DNA of 41,661 nt from Lachnospiraceae bacterium (lineage in GTDB: Bacteria > Bacillota > Clostridia > Lachnospirales > Lachnospiraceae), in assembly GCA_017432565.1 (NCBI GenBank), contig JAFRIW010000047.1, positions 1-41,661 of the forward strand, written 5' to 3'. The notes beneath the pieces are model-generated. The model did no database searches. It saw only the letters and a list, made by a program, of their open reading frames with translations, and was not told the origin of the DNA. The translations under genes and the position numbers were made by a program. Shown piece after piece: positions 32,435 through 41,463 of this stretch. Each line of letters starts with the position of its first letter. Position 1 is the first letter of the stretch.

Positions 32435-32761
32435 CTACTTTCTGAGAAACTGATTTTCTGATTCCGGCGCTTCCACGCTGACATAGCGCTCTGCTTTCAT
32501 GTGCAGGTCATACTTCTCCCGAAGCGCCGCGAGCGTCTTCATCATCGGCGATGCGTGATGAGCGTCAATCGCCTCCTGATCCTGCCAGCTGTCAATGAGC
32601 AGCACTGTTTCCGGATCATTCATCGGGAAGAAATATTCATAGCGAAGATTCCCTGCCTCGGCGCGGATGGCCGCAGCCGTCCCGGACTCTTCCATCTCCT
32701 GCGCAAACTGCCGCGCGCTGCCGGATTTCCCCGTATAGTACAGATTTACTGTGATTGCCAT
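32435..32761 (-). CDS. Antibiotic biosynthesis monooxygenase (ABM) domain protein
   Basis: A 108-residue single-domain protein of the ABM ferredoxin-like fold, which forms dimers. Typical features are the first strand VNLYYTGKSG, YEYFFPMNDPETVLLIDSWQDQEAID split about residues 41-65, and the HHASPMMKTL segment (68-77) near the active cleft. Relatives include YgiN-like quinol monooxygenases and autoinducer-degrading LsrG, so the activity is not certain. GGGAGGG is about eight bases upstream. It converges with cdaR, 15 bases apart, and follows the redoxin gene by 56 bases. Confidence 0.85.
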   Translation of the reverse strand: MAITVNLYYTGKSGSARQFAQEMEESGTAAAIRAEAGNLRYEYFFPMNDPETVLLIDSWQDQEAIDAHHASPMMKTLAALREKYDLHMKAERYVSVEAPESENQFLRK

Positions 32762-32796
32762 TTTCTAACCCTCCCTGTATTCATCTGTTTTCCGTA

Positions 32797-32820
32797 GGAG
32801 CCAAGGGGACAGGTTTTTCA
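32797..32820 (-). repeat. REP-like GGGGACAG element at the redoxin gene stop
   Basis: The plus strand reads GGAGCCAAGGGGACAGG and a T-run. Read on the minus strand it begins with the TGA stop codon of the redoxin gene and contains CTGTCCCC, as does the 15404-15429 copy. Likely a degraded member of the same dispersed family. Confidence 0.45.
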
Positions 32821-33786
32821 GCGATCCGGCCGCCGGTATTCGGCCTTGCCCAGGCCGAGTATCAGCCTGCAGATTTCCTTAAAGCCCGGAATAATCATCA
32901 GTACGCCGAATACTTTGCCCTTCCCGAAGCATTTTGCCAGTTTCAGGCTCTCCGGAATACTGAGCAGCAGTCCGAGAAGCAGCAGGCAGTGATAGATGCT
33001 CGCGGGAAGTCCGGCCATATTGGAGATCAGGCCCACCGGAAGGCACAGGCTGGCAATCAGGCCGATCCAGCCCTTCCAGGCAGCGGCATATTCGCCATAG
33101 GAACTCAGGAACGGAATCAGGCTGTGCCAGCTCTTCCTGCCGGCTTTGCGGAAGATTCCCCATCTGCCGATGACCAGCAGCAGCGTACCGATCAGAAGCC
33201 CTACGATAATATACGGAGTAAAGTTTACAGCTTTTTCTGATTCAAGAGGCGCTCCGTCATACTCTGACGAGAGAAAGTGCCCCACCTTCTCTTCAAAATC
33301 CTCTTTGCTGACAAATGCTCCTATTTTGATCAGCCCGACCTTGCCGCCGCGATCAATGAGGATTGTTGTCGGAAAGGATGTAACCTTAAGAAAGCTCAGT
33401 CCGTCACCTGCCAGCCCCATCGGGAAGGTAAGGTTGTGGCTGGCCTTGTAATCGGCGATGATCTCCATGGTGTCATTGGGATCTCCGGAGACGGAGATGA
33501 TCTCCATTCTGTCCCTGTTCTCCTGATAGACTTCTTCCATTTCAGGAAACTCTCTCTCACAGGGGCCGCACCAGCTGGCAAAAATATTCAGCACGACCAG
33601 ATCCTTCTCCGCCAGGATTTCAGAGAGCGTGGCGGTCGACCCGTCCGTCAGCGATACGGTGAAATCCGGCATATCCTGACCGGATTCGATCCCGATCCCG
33701 GCATCTGCCGCATACACAGTGCGGCCTGTCAGCACAATCAGCAGAACCGCCAGCAGAAAAGCAACTGTTATTTTATGAATCTTCAT
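32818..33786 (-). CDS. TlpA-like redoxin fused to a multi-helix membrane domain
   Basis: A 322-residue exported protein. A signal peptide (about 1-26, cleavage near VYAADA) leads to a TlpA/ResA-type thioredoxin domain (about 36-175) with the redox motif WCGPC (C73, C76) and FPTTILIDRGGKVG with the cis-Pro. One helix (about 192-212) then enters a hydrophobic C-terminal region of three or four helices (225-300) resembling DUF5684-like domains. The redox site would face outside. Extracytoplasmic thiol-disulphide exchange is likely; the partner is unknown. It follows the DNA glycosylase gene by 27 bases in one operon. Confidence 0.85.
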   Translation of the reverse strand: MKIHKITVAFLLAVLLIVLTGRTVYAADAGIGIESGQDMPDFTVSLTDGSTATLSEILAEKDLVVLNIFASWCGPCEREFPEMEEVYQENRDRMEIISVSGDPNDTMEIIADYKASHNLTFPMGLAGDGLSFLKVTSFPTTILIDRGGKVGLIKIGAFVSKEDFEEKVGHFLSSEYDGAPLESEKAVNFTPYIIVGLLIGTLLLVIGRWGIFRKAGRKSWHSLIPFLSSYGEYAAAWKGWIGLIASLCLPVGLISNMAGLPASIYHCLLLLGLLLSIPESLKLAKCFGKGKVFGVLMIIPGFKEICRLILGLGKAEYRRPDR

Positions 33787-33813
33787 CCGTTCACTTCTCT
33801 CTGATGCTGTGCA

Positions 33814-34623
33814 TCATCTGAATCGGTAATAATAAAACATATACTGCTGGTAAATACCGTTGTACGGGCTGTATTTTTCCCTGGGATAACCATCCGGATA
33901 TTCGTTTTCCAGAATCCGGCGGATCCATACATCGATCGGGAATGCGTCAATATGATGCAGTCCGAAAAGCGAGACACAGCTTGCCACCTTCGCGCCGACG
34001 CCGCAGATGCTCATCAGTGCCTGCAGGGCTTCCTCATCCGTCTGATCCCTCAGACTGTTCAGATGCAGTCTTCCTTCCGCCGCATCTGCAGCCGCCGCTT
34101 TTACATATCGACATCGATATCCGATCCTGCAGGCTGCAAGCTCCTCATCACTCAGAGCAAGAATTTCTTCGGGCGTGGGAAAAAGATAATAATGCTCTCC
34201 TTCATCATAACACTCCCGGCCGGCTGCTGCACAGAGAAGCGCTATACTCTTCTGAATCGCCGGAATGTTTTTATTCTGGGAGATGATGAAACTGATCAGC
34301 GTCTCCCACGGATCCTGCCGGAGAATACGGATGCCTTTCCCATACTCACATGCCTCTGCGAGGAACGGATCCTCTTCTTTATGAATGCGCGACCTGACAG
34401 CCCTGTAATCCACACCGAAGTCAAAATAATCGTACCAGATATTCCGGTACTCCTCTTCCGTGCATAAAAAGTCAAAAGATCCGTTCCCCAGAGAACGGAG
34501 CTTCAGAAAGTACCCTTTATGAATAATCCGATATGCCCCGGATTCATCCTTTTTCCACCGGAAGCACTGTCCGCTGTCGGCAATCCGCTCCGGGGAAAAG
34601 TCGTCGTCAAACTGAATAATCAT
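33814..34623 (-). CDS. ogg: 8-oxoguanine DNA glycosylase, OGG1-type
   Basis: A 269-residue bifunctional DNA repair glycosylase/AP lyase. The N-terminal OGG domain carries GQCFRW at 18-23; FIISQNKNIPAIQ (112-124) matches the DNA-insertion loop region with its conserved Gln-Asn; and the helix-hairpin-helix reads CGVGAKVASCVSLFGL with catalytic K212, followed by FPIDVW with catalytic D231. It removes 8-oxo-guanine opposite cytosine and nicks the strand. The ATG lies 12 bases after a 37-codon ORF, with GAAGGA as ribosome site. Neighbours include an exported redoxin, which loosely fits an oxidative-damage theme. Confidence 0.92.
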   Translation of the reverse strand: MIIQFDDDFSPERIADSGQCFRWKKDESGAYRIIHKGYFLKLRSLGNGSFDFLCTEEEYRNIWYDYFDFGVDYRAVRSRIHKEEDPFLAEACEYGKGIRILRQDPWETLISFIISQNKNIPAIQKSIALLCAAAGRECYDEGEHYYLFPTPEEILALSDEELAACRIGYRCRYVKAAAADAAEGRLHLNSLRDQTDEEALQALMSICGVGAKVASCVSLFGLHHIDAFPIDVWIRRILENEYPDGYPREKYSPYNGIYQQYMFYYYRFR

Positions 34624-34635
34624 TCCGGTCCTTCA

Positions 34636-34749
34636 TTAAAGCAGGATCTCTTCCAGGCTTCTCTTCGGCACATAATGCCGGTCGTTCTCATCCCGGTAGT
34701 AGTTTGTATTCCCGTCCCGTACTTCGACAATCCGGATCTCCTCATCCAA
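34636..34749 (-). CDS. Short coupled ORF, 37 codons, unknown
   Basis: A minus-strand ORF beginning at TTG (34747-34749), inside the end of the methyltransferase gene, and ending with TAA at 34636-34638. The product is charged and protein-like (EIRIVEVRDGNTNYYRDEND, then a RSLEEILL end). It overlaps the methyltransferase stop by eight bases and lies 12 bases before ogg, filling the gap exactly, which suggests translational coupling. It has no clear ribosome site of its own. It could instead be a relic of a longer C-terminal domain, or the product of a frameshift in the methyltransferase gene. Confidence 0.4.
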   Translation of the reverse strand: MDEEIRIVEVRDGNTNYYRDENDRHYVPKRSLEEILL

Positions 34750-35527
34750 TCTCTGAATCTACATTCATCGGTTTCTTTGCCATGTACAATACATAAGTAT
34801 CCCGGAACTCGACCCTGTTCCCGTTCTCCAGTACCGTCTTTCTGAGAGTTTCGAAAAATTGTGTCTTCAGGGGCTCCGGGATGACAATATGATCGCTGTG
34901 TGTGCCGCAGTAAGAAACATATTCGTCGGCAGTGAATACGCGTGTTCCGTGGAAATCGCGTCTTTCAAGCCCTTCATAGCCGTAGTCAGCCGCATGAAGA
35001 TAGTCAAAGGGCTCTTTCATGTCTTTGTACGGAGTCACCGGCTTATAATATTCGTCGTAAACCTTCTGGATTTTGCGGTAAAGCGCCTCGTCCGGCGTTC
35101 TGTAATCCCCGATCAGAAACATCATCGCCAGCATTCCGCCGGGCTTTAACAGTTCCAGTGTTTTGGGAAATGCCACGCGCTCGGGAATCCATTGAATTGC
35201 CGCGGCGGAATAGATCACATCGTATTTTTCGTCTTCGAAATCGTGGGTGATGAAATCATCGTTTACGATGTGAAAGTTCGGGCGCCCGCCATATTTTGCC
35301 AGCATTTTCGCATAAAGATGTTCGCCGAGCTCGATCGCATGATAGTCACACCCTGTATTCAGGATCGGATCCGTCGCCTGTCCGGTTCCGGGCCCGATCT
35401 CCAGCACAGTGGTCTGCGGCCCGATGCCCGCTTCGGCAATCAGACATTCGAACAGATCCGCGCTGTAGCGCGGCCGGTACTGATCAAACTGCTCGGGTAT
35501 TGTGTCAAATATTTTCCTGAATTCCAT
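34742..35527 (-). CDS. Class I SAM-dependent methyltransferase
   Basis: A 261-residue Rossmann-fold methyltransferase. Motif I is VLEIGPGTGQ (41-50); the acidic residue after the second strand is in YHAIELGEHLY (about 62-72); YDVIYSAAAIQWIPE (about 103-117) is the motif IV region; and KPGGMLAMMF follows. The type resembles the UbiE/trans-aconitate-like small-molecule group (Methyltransf_11/25). The substrate is unknown. The ATG is three bases after the DUF5714 stop, its ribosome site AGAGGTG lying in that gene's end, so the two are coupled. Confidence 0.88.
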   Translation of the reverse strand: MEFRKIFDTIPEQFDQYRPRYSADLFECLIAEAGIGPQTTVLEIGPGTGQATDPILNTGCDYHAIELGEHLYAKMLAKYGGRPNFHIVNDDFITHDFEDEKYDVIYSAAAIQWIPERVAFPKTLELLKPGGMLAMMFLIGDYRTPDEALYRKIQKVYDEYYKPVTPYKDMKEPFDYLHAADYGYEGLERRDFHGTRVFTADEYVSYCGTHSDHIVIPEPLKTQFFETLRKTVLENGNRVEFRDTYVLYMAKKPMNVDSEIG

Positions 35528-35530
35528 CTG

Positions 35531-36229
35531 TCACCTCTGATGTCCGGACGCGTTAAAGGGACAGCGTTTCCCGATGCACTGATTGTTCTGTGCAGCATGG
35601 ATGCAGACCACCCGGGGCTTCTCCATCTGAACACCGAAATGTTCCGCCGTAAAGTCGATGGCGGACAGAATAGAGAGATAAGAATCCCGCTTGCAGCAGC
35701 GGGGGCCGCCGATCTCCCCGATGGCAGAAAGAGATTTTGCCGTCATCTTGTGTGCCAGGGCAAAGGGTTCGACGGATAAAGGAGTGGAAGAGGAAATAAT
35801 GGACACAAACATTCCCGAGCTGATCCCTGCACCGCACGCTCCCCAGAAGCCGCAGGCTCCGCCGGGAACGCTTTTCCCCCGGTTCATCATCTCAACGAGC
35901 GCTTTCTCAAGATCGATCTCTCCGCCTGCATTTTTATAGGCCGTCAGAAGAGCCGCCCCGACCATCACATGATGCTCAGGCCCGTGCATGTGACAGAACG
36001 GCAGGCTCATCATATTCTGCACAATCTCAATCGGATTCTTTGAGGAACTGGCCATGCAGAGGGCAATGATGGAATCCAGCCCTGCCATATGACAGTCATT
36101 GCAGACATAATGGCCGTTTACACAGCGCGTCTTGCTTCTTTCCTTTTTGTGGCAGATGGCGCATTCCATTTCTTCATCTGTTTCGAGATAGGCAAGCGGA
36201 GCTTTACAGATCAGGCATTCGTCATTCAT
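35531..36229 (-). CDS. DUF5714 Cys-rich protein
   Basis: A 232-residue cytosolic protein of the DUF5714 family, function unknown. The N-terminal 46 residues hold CxxC pairs (C5/C8, C22/C25, C43/C46) plus C36 and H47, a likely zinc-ribbon or treble-clef site. The conserved core follows: FCHMHGPEHHVMVGAAL (78-94), GACGFWGACGAGIS (123-136), GGPRCCKRDS near 174-183, and a C-terminal CIGKRCPFN. The clustered Cys and His suggest metal or Fe-S binding; that is inference. Its neighbour downstream is a coupled methyltransferase, a pairing I would treat as functional. Confidence 0.85.
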   Translation of the reverse strand: MNDECLICKAPLAYLETDEEMECAICHKKERSKTRCVNGHYVCNDCHMAGLDSIIALCMASSSKNPIEIVQNMMSLPFCHMHGPEHHVMVGAALLTAYKNAGGEIDLEKALVEMMNRGKSVPGGACGFWGACGAGISSGMFVSIISSSTPLSVEPFALAHKMTAKSLSAIGEIGGPRCCKRDSYLSILSAIDFTAEHFGVQMEKPRVVCIHAAQNNQCIGKRCPFNASGHQR

Positions 36230-36296
36230 GCTGGTGTTCCTTTCTGACTTGTGGGCTTCCCGGCGGTTCTGATGTGTATGACCGACTGAGCTGTCA

Positions 36297-36305
36297 TGTT
36301 ATAAT
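36297..36305 (+). promoter_or_regulatory. Extended -10 promoter of the MFS-MATE pair
   Basis: TGT followed by the consensus TATAAT (36300-36305) makes an extended -10 about 34 bases before the MFS start codon. The -35 region (TATGAC, 36277-36282, 17-base spacer) is partial. The site GGAAGGG follows at proper distance for the ATG at 36340. Confidence 0.6.
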
Positions 36306-36339
36306 ATAGCTCAGGCGTTGTCCGGAAGGGAACACAATT

Positions 36340-37536
36340 ATGAAGAAAAAACTGGCAGGAATATTCCGTGAAGAATCCTCATATAAGGCTTTTTTCCTCT
36401 CGATCCTGATCACCGGACTGAGCTACGGCATCTACAAGGGAATGATCGACAACTATCTGGCGGATTTCGTCGCGATGCGGGAACTGGACCGCGGCATCGC
36501 CGAATTCTTCCGCGAGATCCCGGGGCTCCTGCTTATTTTTATTCTGGCAGCGTTCTACACGTTCTCGGCGGAAAAACTCTACCGGGTCGGTGCCGTGATC
36601 ATGCTGATCGGTATGGGCATGCTCGCCGTCGTTCCCTCGGTCAAGGTCCTCGTCACGCTCGCGATCTTCGTCCACTCGCTCGGTGAACACATCCAGCTCG
36701 GAATGAAGAACACGATTTCCCTGAATTATGCAAAACCCGGCCGCGGCGGCGAGGCGCTCGGCATGCAGAGTGCTGTGAACCAGGCCGGCACGCTGGCCGG
36801 TTACCTCGTGGTCATCGCTGTCTTTGCGCTGTTTGCAAAATATTCCCCGTACCGGCTGTTCTTCGCCGTGTCCGCGGCGATCCTGGCCGCAGCGGCCTTC
36901 ATCTCTCTCCGCATCAAAGGGCAGAGCTTGACAGATGAGACTAAGCGCCGCTTCTACTTCCGGAAAAAATTCAGCAAGTACTATATGCTGGAAATCTTCT
37001 ACGGTGCACGCAAGCAGGTGTTCTTCACCTTCGGCCCCTACGTCCTGATCCTCTTCTACGGCGCGAGCGCCATGGTGATCAGTATCCTGTTCGCCGTCTC
37101 GGCGGTCTGTTCCTATTTCCTCGCGCCGCTCGTCGGTCGGATCATCGACCGTCTCGGCTACAAGATTGTCATGATCTCCGACACGCTGATCCTCGTGATC
37201 GTGTGCTTTTTCTACGGCTTCTCACATCACCTGTTCCCGTGGCGGATCGCTTTCATCGTCTGCTGCGTGAACTATGTGCTCGACTCGATCATCTCGCTCG
37301 CTTCGATGGCGTCCAACGTCTATGTACAGGACATCTCGGACGACGCGGATGAAATGCGCGCGACGATCTCCACCGGCGTGTCCGTCAACCACCTCATCAC
37401 AATCCTGATTGCACTGTTCGGCGGCTGGATCTGGCAGACACTCGGCGTCGAGACACTTTTCATGCTTTCCGCTGTCCTCGGCCTGTGCAACAGTGCCTAT
37501 GCGGCAACGATCAAGGTTCCGAAAAACAGACCATAA
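36340..37536 (+). CDS. Major facilitator superfamily transporter
   Basis: A 398-residue protein with about 12 hydrophobic helices in two halves joined by a basic loop (about 195-215). The MFS loop 2-3 signature is weak (FSAEKLYRVGA at 75-85), the repeat in the second half is clearer (VGRIIDRLGYKIVMISD at 266-282). Helix 4-5 segment KNTISLNYAKPGRGGEALGMQSAVNQAGTLAG and helix 10 segment SMASNVYVQDISDDADEMRATISTGVSVNH (both noted by their outer parts NYAKPGRGGEALGMQ and VQDISDDADEMRATIS) are typical of uncharacterised Clostridia MFS proteins. Cargo unknown. It uses more UCG and CUC codons than its neighbours. MATE gene follows after 24 bases. Confidence 0.87.
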   Translation: MKKKLAGIFREESSYKAFFLSILITGLSYGIYKGMIDNYLADFVAMRELDRGIAEFFREIPGLLLIFILAAFYTFSAEKLYRVGAVIMLIGMGMLAVVPSVKVLVTLAIFVHSLGEHIQLGMKNTISLNYAKPGRGGEALGMQSAVNQAGTLAGYLVVIAVFALFAKYSPYRLFFAVSAAILAAAAFISLRIKGQSLTDETKRRFYFRKKFSKYYMLEIFYGARKQVFFTFGPYVLILFYGASAMVISILFAVSAVCSYFLAPLVGRIIDRLGYKIVMISDTLILVIVCFFYGFSHHLFPWRIAFIVCCVNYVLDSIISLASMASNVYVQDISDDADEMRATISTGVSVNHLITILIALFGGWIWQTLGVETLFMLSAVLGLCNSAYAATIKVPKNRP

Positions 37537-37560
37537 TACGGGGGCAGCAGGGAGCAGACA

Positions 37561-38952
37561 ATGCGCAGCAGAAGCAGACAACAGACCAGATCTATGACCT
37601 CGGGATCCCCGCTGCGGCTTCTCATTACTTTTGCCATGCCCCTGATGCTGGGCAATATGTTCCAGCAGTGCTATCTGATCACGGACACGCTCATCGTGAG
37701 CCGCAAGCTCGGCGTGGATGCGCTTGCCGCGCTGGGCACCACAGACTGGTACCTGTATCTGGTGATCAGTGTGATCCAGGCGCTGACGCAGGGTTTTGCC
37801 ATCCTGCTGGCGCAGCAGTTTGGCGCACAGGACCGGGAAGGGCTGCGGGAAAGCTTTGCCCAATCCGTTCTGTTAAGCATTCTCTCTGCCTGCGTCCTCA
37901 CCGCCGGTGCCGGGCTCACCGCACCGCTCATGCTGCACCTGCTCAATGTGCCGCTGTCCATCCGGCCCGCGGCGTCCCTCTACATCATGATCTGCTTCGC
38001 GGGAATTCCCGCACAGGTACTGTATAACTTTACCGCGTCGGTCCTGAGGGCTTTCGGCAACAGCCGCACGCCGTTTGCGGCGATGGTCGTCTCGTCCGTT
38101 CTGAATATCCTGCTGGATCTCCTGTTCGTCCTGGTCCTGCCATGGGGCATCGCCGGCGCCGCTGCCGCAACCGTCCTCTCACAGATCTTTGCCGCAGTCT
38201 GGTGCCTCATCCCTGTCTGCCGCCTTGACGTCCTCTCCGGTCCGGACCGGCTTTCGTGGCGGCCCGCATGGGATACCGACCGGCGCCTGCTTCTGCTTGC
38301 CGCGCCGGTGGTCCTGCAGAATATCCTGATCTCCGTCGGCGGAATGATCGTGACCTCTGTCATCAATCTCTTCGGTGTGGATTTTATGGCCGGCTGCGCC
38401 GCGGCAGGCATCCTGTACGGTGCAATCGAAACGGCGGCGATCGCCTACGGTTTCGCGTGCACCACCTTTACCGGGCAAAATTACGGAGCCGGCCGCATGG
38501 ATCGCGTGCGGAAAGGTTTCCGTCAGGGAATGCTCCTCGCGGTCCTGACAGGCGGGATCATCGCCCTCTTTACGATTCTGTTCGGACGGCAGATCACAGC
38601 CGCCTTCCTCACAGGAGACGCGGCGAGAGTCGCGGCGGCAGGGGACATTGCCTACCGCTACCTGTTCATCATCTGCATCTATCTGCCCATCCTCTACATC
38701 CTCTATGTCGCCCGCTCCACCCTGCAGGGCCTGGGGGACACAGTGATGCCGATGGTCTCGGGACTGGCGGAGTTTGTTGTACGAATCTTTATGGCGGTCG
38801 TGGTCTCGAAATTTCTCGGGGCGGATGCCATCTTCTACGGGGAAGTCGCGGCGTGGGCCGCCGCCGACATCGTGCTGCTTTCTTCTGTCATCCGGCACCT
38901 GAGAAAAGAAATCCGGCCGGCGGAAGAGCCGGCTGAGACACCGGCAGACTGA
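37561..38952 (+). CDS. MATE-family multidrug/toxin efflux transporter
   Basis: A 463-residue, 12-helix Na+- or H+-driven exporter. The first helix region LLITFAMPLMLGNMFQQCYLITDTLIVSRKLG fits the MATE signature (key parts: FAMPLMLGNMFQQ and DTLIVSRKLGVDALAALG), and the half-repeat occurs at LAAPVVLQNILISVGGMIV with ETAAIAYGFACTTFTGQNYGAG after it. MATE proteins of the DinF/NorM classes export cationic drugs, and in gut Clostridia many are uncharacterised. GGGAG precedes the ATG. It is downstream of an MFS gene and most likely shares its promoter. Confidence 0.92.
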   Translation: MRSRSRQQTRSMTSGSPLRLLITFAMPLMLGNMFQQCYLITDTLIVSRKLGVDALAALGTTDWYLYLVISVIQALTQGFAILLAQQFGAQDREGLRESFAQSVLLSILSACVLTAGAGLTAPLMLHLLNVPLSIRPAASLYIMICFAGIPAQVLYNFTASVLRAFGNSRTPFAAMVVSSVLNILLDLLFVLVLPWGIAGAAAATVLSQIFAAVWCLIPVCRLDVLSGPDRLSWRPAWDTDRRLLLLAAPVVLQNILISVGGMIVTSVINLFGVDFMAGCAAAGILYGAIETAAIAYGFACTTFTGQNYGAGRMDRVRKGFRQGMLLAVLTGGIIALFTILFGRQITAAFLTGDAARVAAAGDIAYRYLFIICIYLPILYILYVARSTLQGLGDTVMPMVSGLAEFVVRIFMAVVVSKFLGADAIFYGEVAAWAAADIVLLSSVIRHLRKEIRPAEEPAETPAD

Positions 38953-38986
38953 CGGGTTTTTCCAGATTTTGACAGATCAGGCCTGT

Positions 38987-39583
38987 TTACTGCACTATCC
39001 TTCTGATCATCTCCCAGTCAGGGCAGCGGCGGTAATTCTCTCCGGGGAACTCGCAATCATGATTCCACGGGCGGTCGTATACCATCACCTGCAGCCCGGG
39101 CAGATGATCAAAATACTTGAATGCCAGCGGGGAATCTTCCACGGCATAATCAAAATGCATCCTATAGTAATCTTCGAGTTCAAGATTGAACGCGCTGTTT
39201 TTAATGAAGTTGTCACGGCCGTACTTGTTCAGGCAGTACAATCTCACCTGTTCCAGGCCATGCCGATCGAGCCATTCCCGTGATGCCTCGTAGGCGCCGG
39301 CCGGACGTCCGGTGATTATGGATACGTCGTGGCCGCCTTCGATCCAGTCAAGAACCGTTTCGGATGCGCCCGGCGTCTCCTCAAAGGACAGAAGCACTTC
39401 GGATCTGTGCCCTTCGATCATCATGTGTTCATACTGCTCTTCTGTCAGAGAGAATGAATTCTGAAGGTTGAAGAAACGTACCTCTTCGTATGGCACAGTC
39501 TTTCCGAAGAGCTCCTTCACCAGCACGCAGAAGTGCCGCGCCGTCTCACACAGGCAATCGTCAAAATCAATATAAATATTCAT
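38987..39583 (-). CDS. HAD-family 5'-nucleotidase-like phosphatase
   Basis: A 198-residue HAD hydrolase related to the NT5C 5'(3')-deoxyribonucleotidase group. Motif I is IDFDDCL with nucleophile D6 and acid D8; motif II is SIITGRP (about 103-109); and motif IV is AVEDSP (about 166-171), the acidic metal pair. The helical cap lies between motifs I and II. Likely acts on nucleotides or small phosphates in the cytosol. It converges with the MATE gene and lies apart from pfp, with no operon partner. Confidence 0.83.
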   Translation of the reverse strand: MNIYIDFDDCLCETARHFCVLVKELFGKTVPYEEVRFFNLQNSFSLTEEQYEHMMIEGHRSEVLLSFEETPGASETVLDWIEGGHDVSIITGRPAGAYEASREWLDRHGLEQVRLYCLNKYGRDNFIKNSAFNLELEDYYRMHFDYAVEDSPLAFKYFDHLPGLQVMVYDRPWNHDCEFPGENYRRCPDWEMIRRIVQ

Positions 39584-39804
39584 GCTGTCTCCGTTTCGTC
39601 CCGGGTTTATTTCTTTTATCGTGCCTCATTACATGAACTTCCCACTCCGTTCATTCTATATGATTGTGCTGCATCCCGTCATCTGCAAAATCATGCTGCT
39701 GTCGGGATCATCTGAGGAAACGACTCTTTACTTTATCGGGGAAATGTTTTAGCATTTATGGGAAGTTGTTGACCAGCATTTAAATAGGAAAAAGGGTATA
39801 AATT
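39584..39804. other. Intergenic region upstream of pfp
   Basis: This 221-base gap holds the promoters of the HAD gene (minus) and pfp (plus), which I could not place with confidence. The only structure seen is a direct repeat AGCATTTA at 39751-39758 and 39775-39782, and a TTGACC at 39769-39774 beside the second copy. No ORF or tRNA is apparent. Confidence 0.4.
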
Positions 39805-41463
39805 ATGAATCTTTCACCGCTTCAGAAAGCAAGATACGAGTATCAGCCTAAGCTTCCGGGAATGCTCAGAAACGGCATCGCGGAAATCAGCGTTAAAGAA
39901 GGTGCCGCGACAGCCAGTGTCGCAGACCAGGATAAGATCGCTGCACTTTTCCCGAACACCTACGGCAAGCCGGAGATCACGTTCGAGAAAGGCCAGAACA
40001 CATCTGCTGCCAGAAAGCAGGTCGTCGGTGTTATTCTTTCCGGCGGTCAGGCTCCGGGCGGACACAATGTCATCTCCGGTCTGTATGACGCCCTCAAGGC
40101 CACATACAGTGAGAATGTCCTTCTCGGCTTCAAGGGCGGTCCGGACGGACTTCTCAAAAATGATTATGTAGAGTTTGATGACGCGTTCATCGACGCTTAC
40201 AGAAACACCGGCGGTTTCGATATCATCGGATCCGGCAGAACCAAGCTCGAGACAGAGGAGCAGTTCAATATTGTTGCCGAGAACGCGAAGAAAAACGGTC
40301 TGACTGCGATCGTCATCATCGGCGGCGACGACTCCAATACGAACGCAGCTACTCTGGCTGAGTATATGGCGGCGAAGAACACCGGCATCCAGGTCATCGG
40401 CTGCCCGAAGACCATCGACGGCGATCTGAAGAACGAAGATATCGAGGCTTCTTTCGGTTTCGATACCGCTACCAAGACATACTCCGAGCTCATCGGCAAC
40501 ATTGAGCGTGATGCAAACTCCGCCAAGAAGTACTGGCACTTCATCAAGGTAATGGGCCGTTCCGCTTCTCACGTCGCTCTTGAGTGCGCTCTTGAGACGC
40601 AGCCCAACATCTGCCTCATCGGTGAAGAGGTCGCTGCTAAGAAGATGTCTCTCGCAGAGATCACCAGCTACATCGCCGACGCAGTGGAGACCCGCGGCAA
40701 TAACGGTGAAAACTTCGGTGTGGCGATTATTCCTGAAGGTATTGTGGAATTCGTGCCGGAATTCTCTGCACTGATCTCTGAGATCAACGAGCTCCTGGCC
40801 GGCGAGAAGACCGCTGCTTTCAATGCGCTTCCTGACTGGACCGCAAAATATGAATTCATCAAGGCCGGTCTCTCCGCAGAAGCTTTCAGAGTATTCGATA
40901 TCCTGCCGCAGGGCATTCAGCAGCAGCTCTTCCTCGAGCGTGACCCGCACGGAAACGTCCAGGTTTCCCTCATTGAGTCCGAGAAGCTCTTCTCCGAGAT
41001 GGTGAAGGCTGAACTCGCAAAGAGAAAGGAAGCCGGCACCTACAAGGGCAAGTTCGGTACACAGCATCACTTCTTCGGCTACGAAGGCCGCTGCGCTTTC
41101 CCGTCCAATTTTGATGCCGACTACTGCTACTCCCTCGGATTCAACGCTTTCATGCTGATCCAGTACGGTTTCACCGGATACCTTTCCAAGGTTTCCAACA
41201 TCTCCAGACCCGCTGAGGAGTGGGTTGCAGGCGGTATGCCGATCACCAAGATGATGAACATCGAGAGAAGAAACGGTAAAGACAAGCCCGTTATCCGCAA
41301 GGCTCTTGTTGAGCTCGACGGCAAGCCGTTCAAGTACTTCGAAGCACACCGCGGGCAGTGGGCGGTTGAGACATGCTTCACCTATCCCGGCGCCATCCAG
41401 TACTACGGCCCCGCAGAAGTCTGTGATCTGACCACAAGAACACTGGCTCTGGAGCATTCATGA
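39805..41463 (+). CDS. pfp: PPi-dependent phosphofructokinase, long type
   Basis: Diphosphate:fructose-6-phosphate 1-phosphotransferase, the reversible PPi-using enzyme of glycolysis in many anaerobes. Its 552 residues match the long, plant-beta-like group. Seen: [15 protein letters not shown] (78-92, nucleotide/PPi loop), [12 protein letters not shown] with G173-D176 (Asp in the second position favours PPi over ATP), [10 protein letters not shown] (201-210) with catalytic D205 and D207, and [14 protein letters not shown] near 250. Codon usage is strongly biased to preferred codons (AAG, CTC, GAC), implying high expression. It has AAAAAGGG as ribosome site. The final TGA is part of a REP-like repeat. 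Confidence 0.95.
   Translation: MNLSPLQKARYEYQPKLPGMLRNGIAEISVKEGAATASVADQDKIAALFPNTYGKPEITFEKGQNTSAARKQVVGVILSGGQAPGGHNVISGLYDALKATYSENVLLGFKGGPDGLLKNDYVEFDDAFIDAYRNTGGFDIIGSGRTKLETEEQFNIVAENAKKNGLTAIVIIGGDDSNTNAATLAEYMAAKNTGIQVIGCPKTIDGDLKNEDIEASFGFDTATKTYSELIGNIERDANSAKKYWHFIKVMGRSASHVALECALETQPNICLIGEEVAAKKMSLAEITSYIADAVETRGNNGENFGVAIIPEGIVEFVPEFSALISEINELLAGEKTAAFNALPDWTAKYEFIKAGLSAEAFRVFDILPQGIQQQLFLERDPHGNVQVSLIESEKLFSEMVKAELAKRKEAGTYKGKFGTQHHFFGYEGRCAFPSNFDADYCYSLGFNAFMLIQYGFTGYLSKVSNISRPAEEWVAGGMPITKMMNIERRNGKDKPVIRKALVELDGKPFKYFEAHRGQWAVETCFTYPGAIQYYGPAEVCDLTTRTLALEHS

Noticed and set aside
39814..41457. 547-residue open frame antisense to pfp
   Set aside because: It is an effect of strong codon bias in pfp. 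The sense frame matches phosphofructokinase throughout, and the antisense product matches nothing known.
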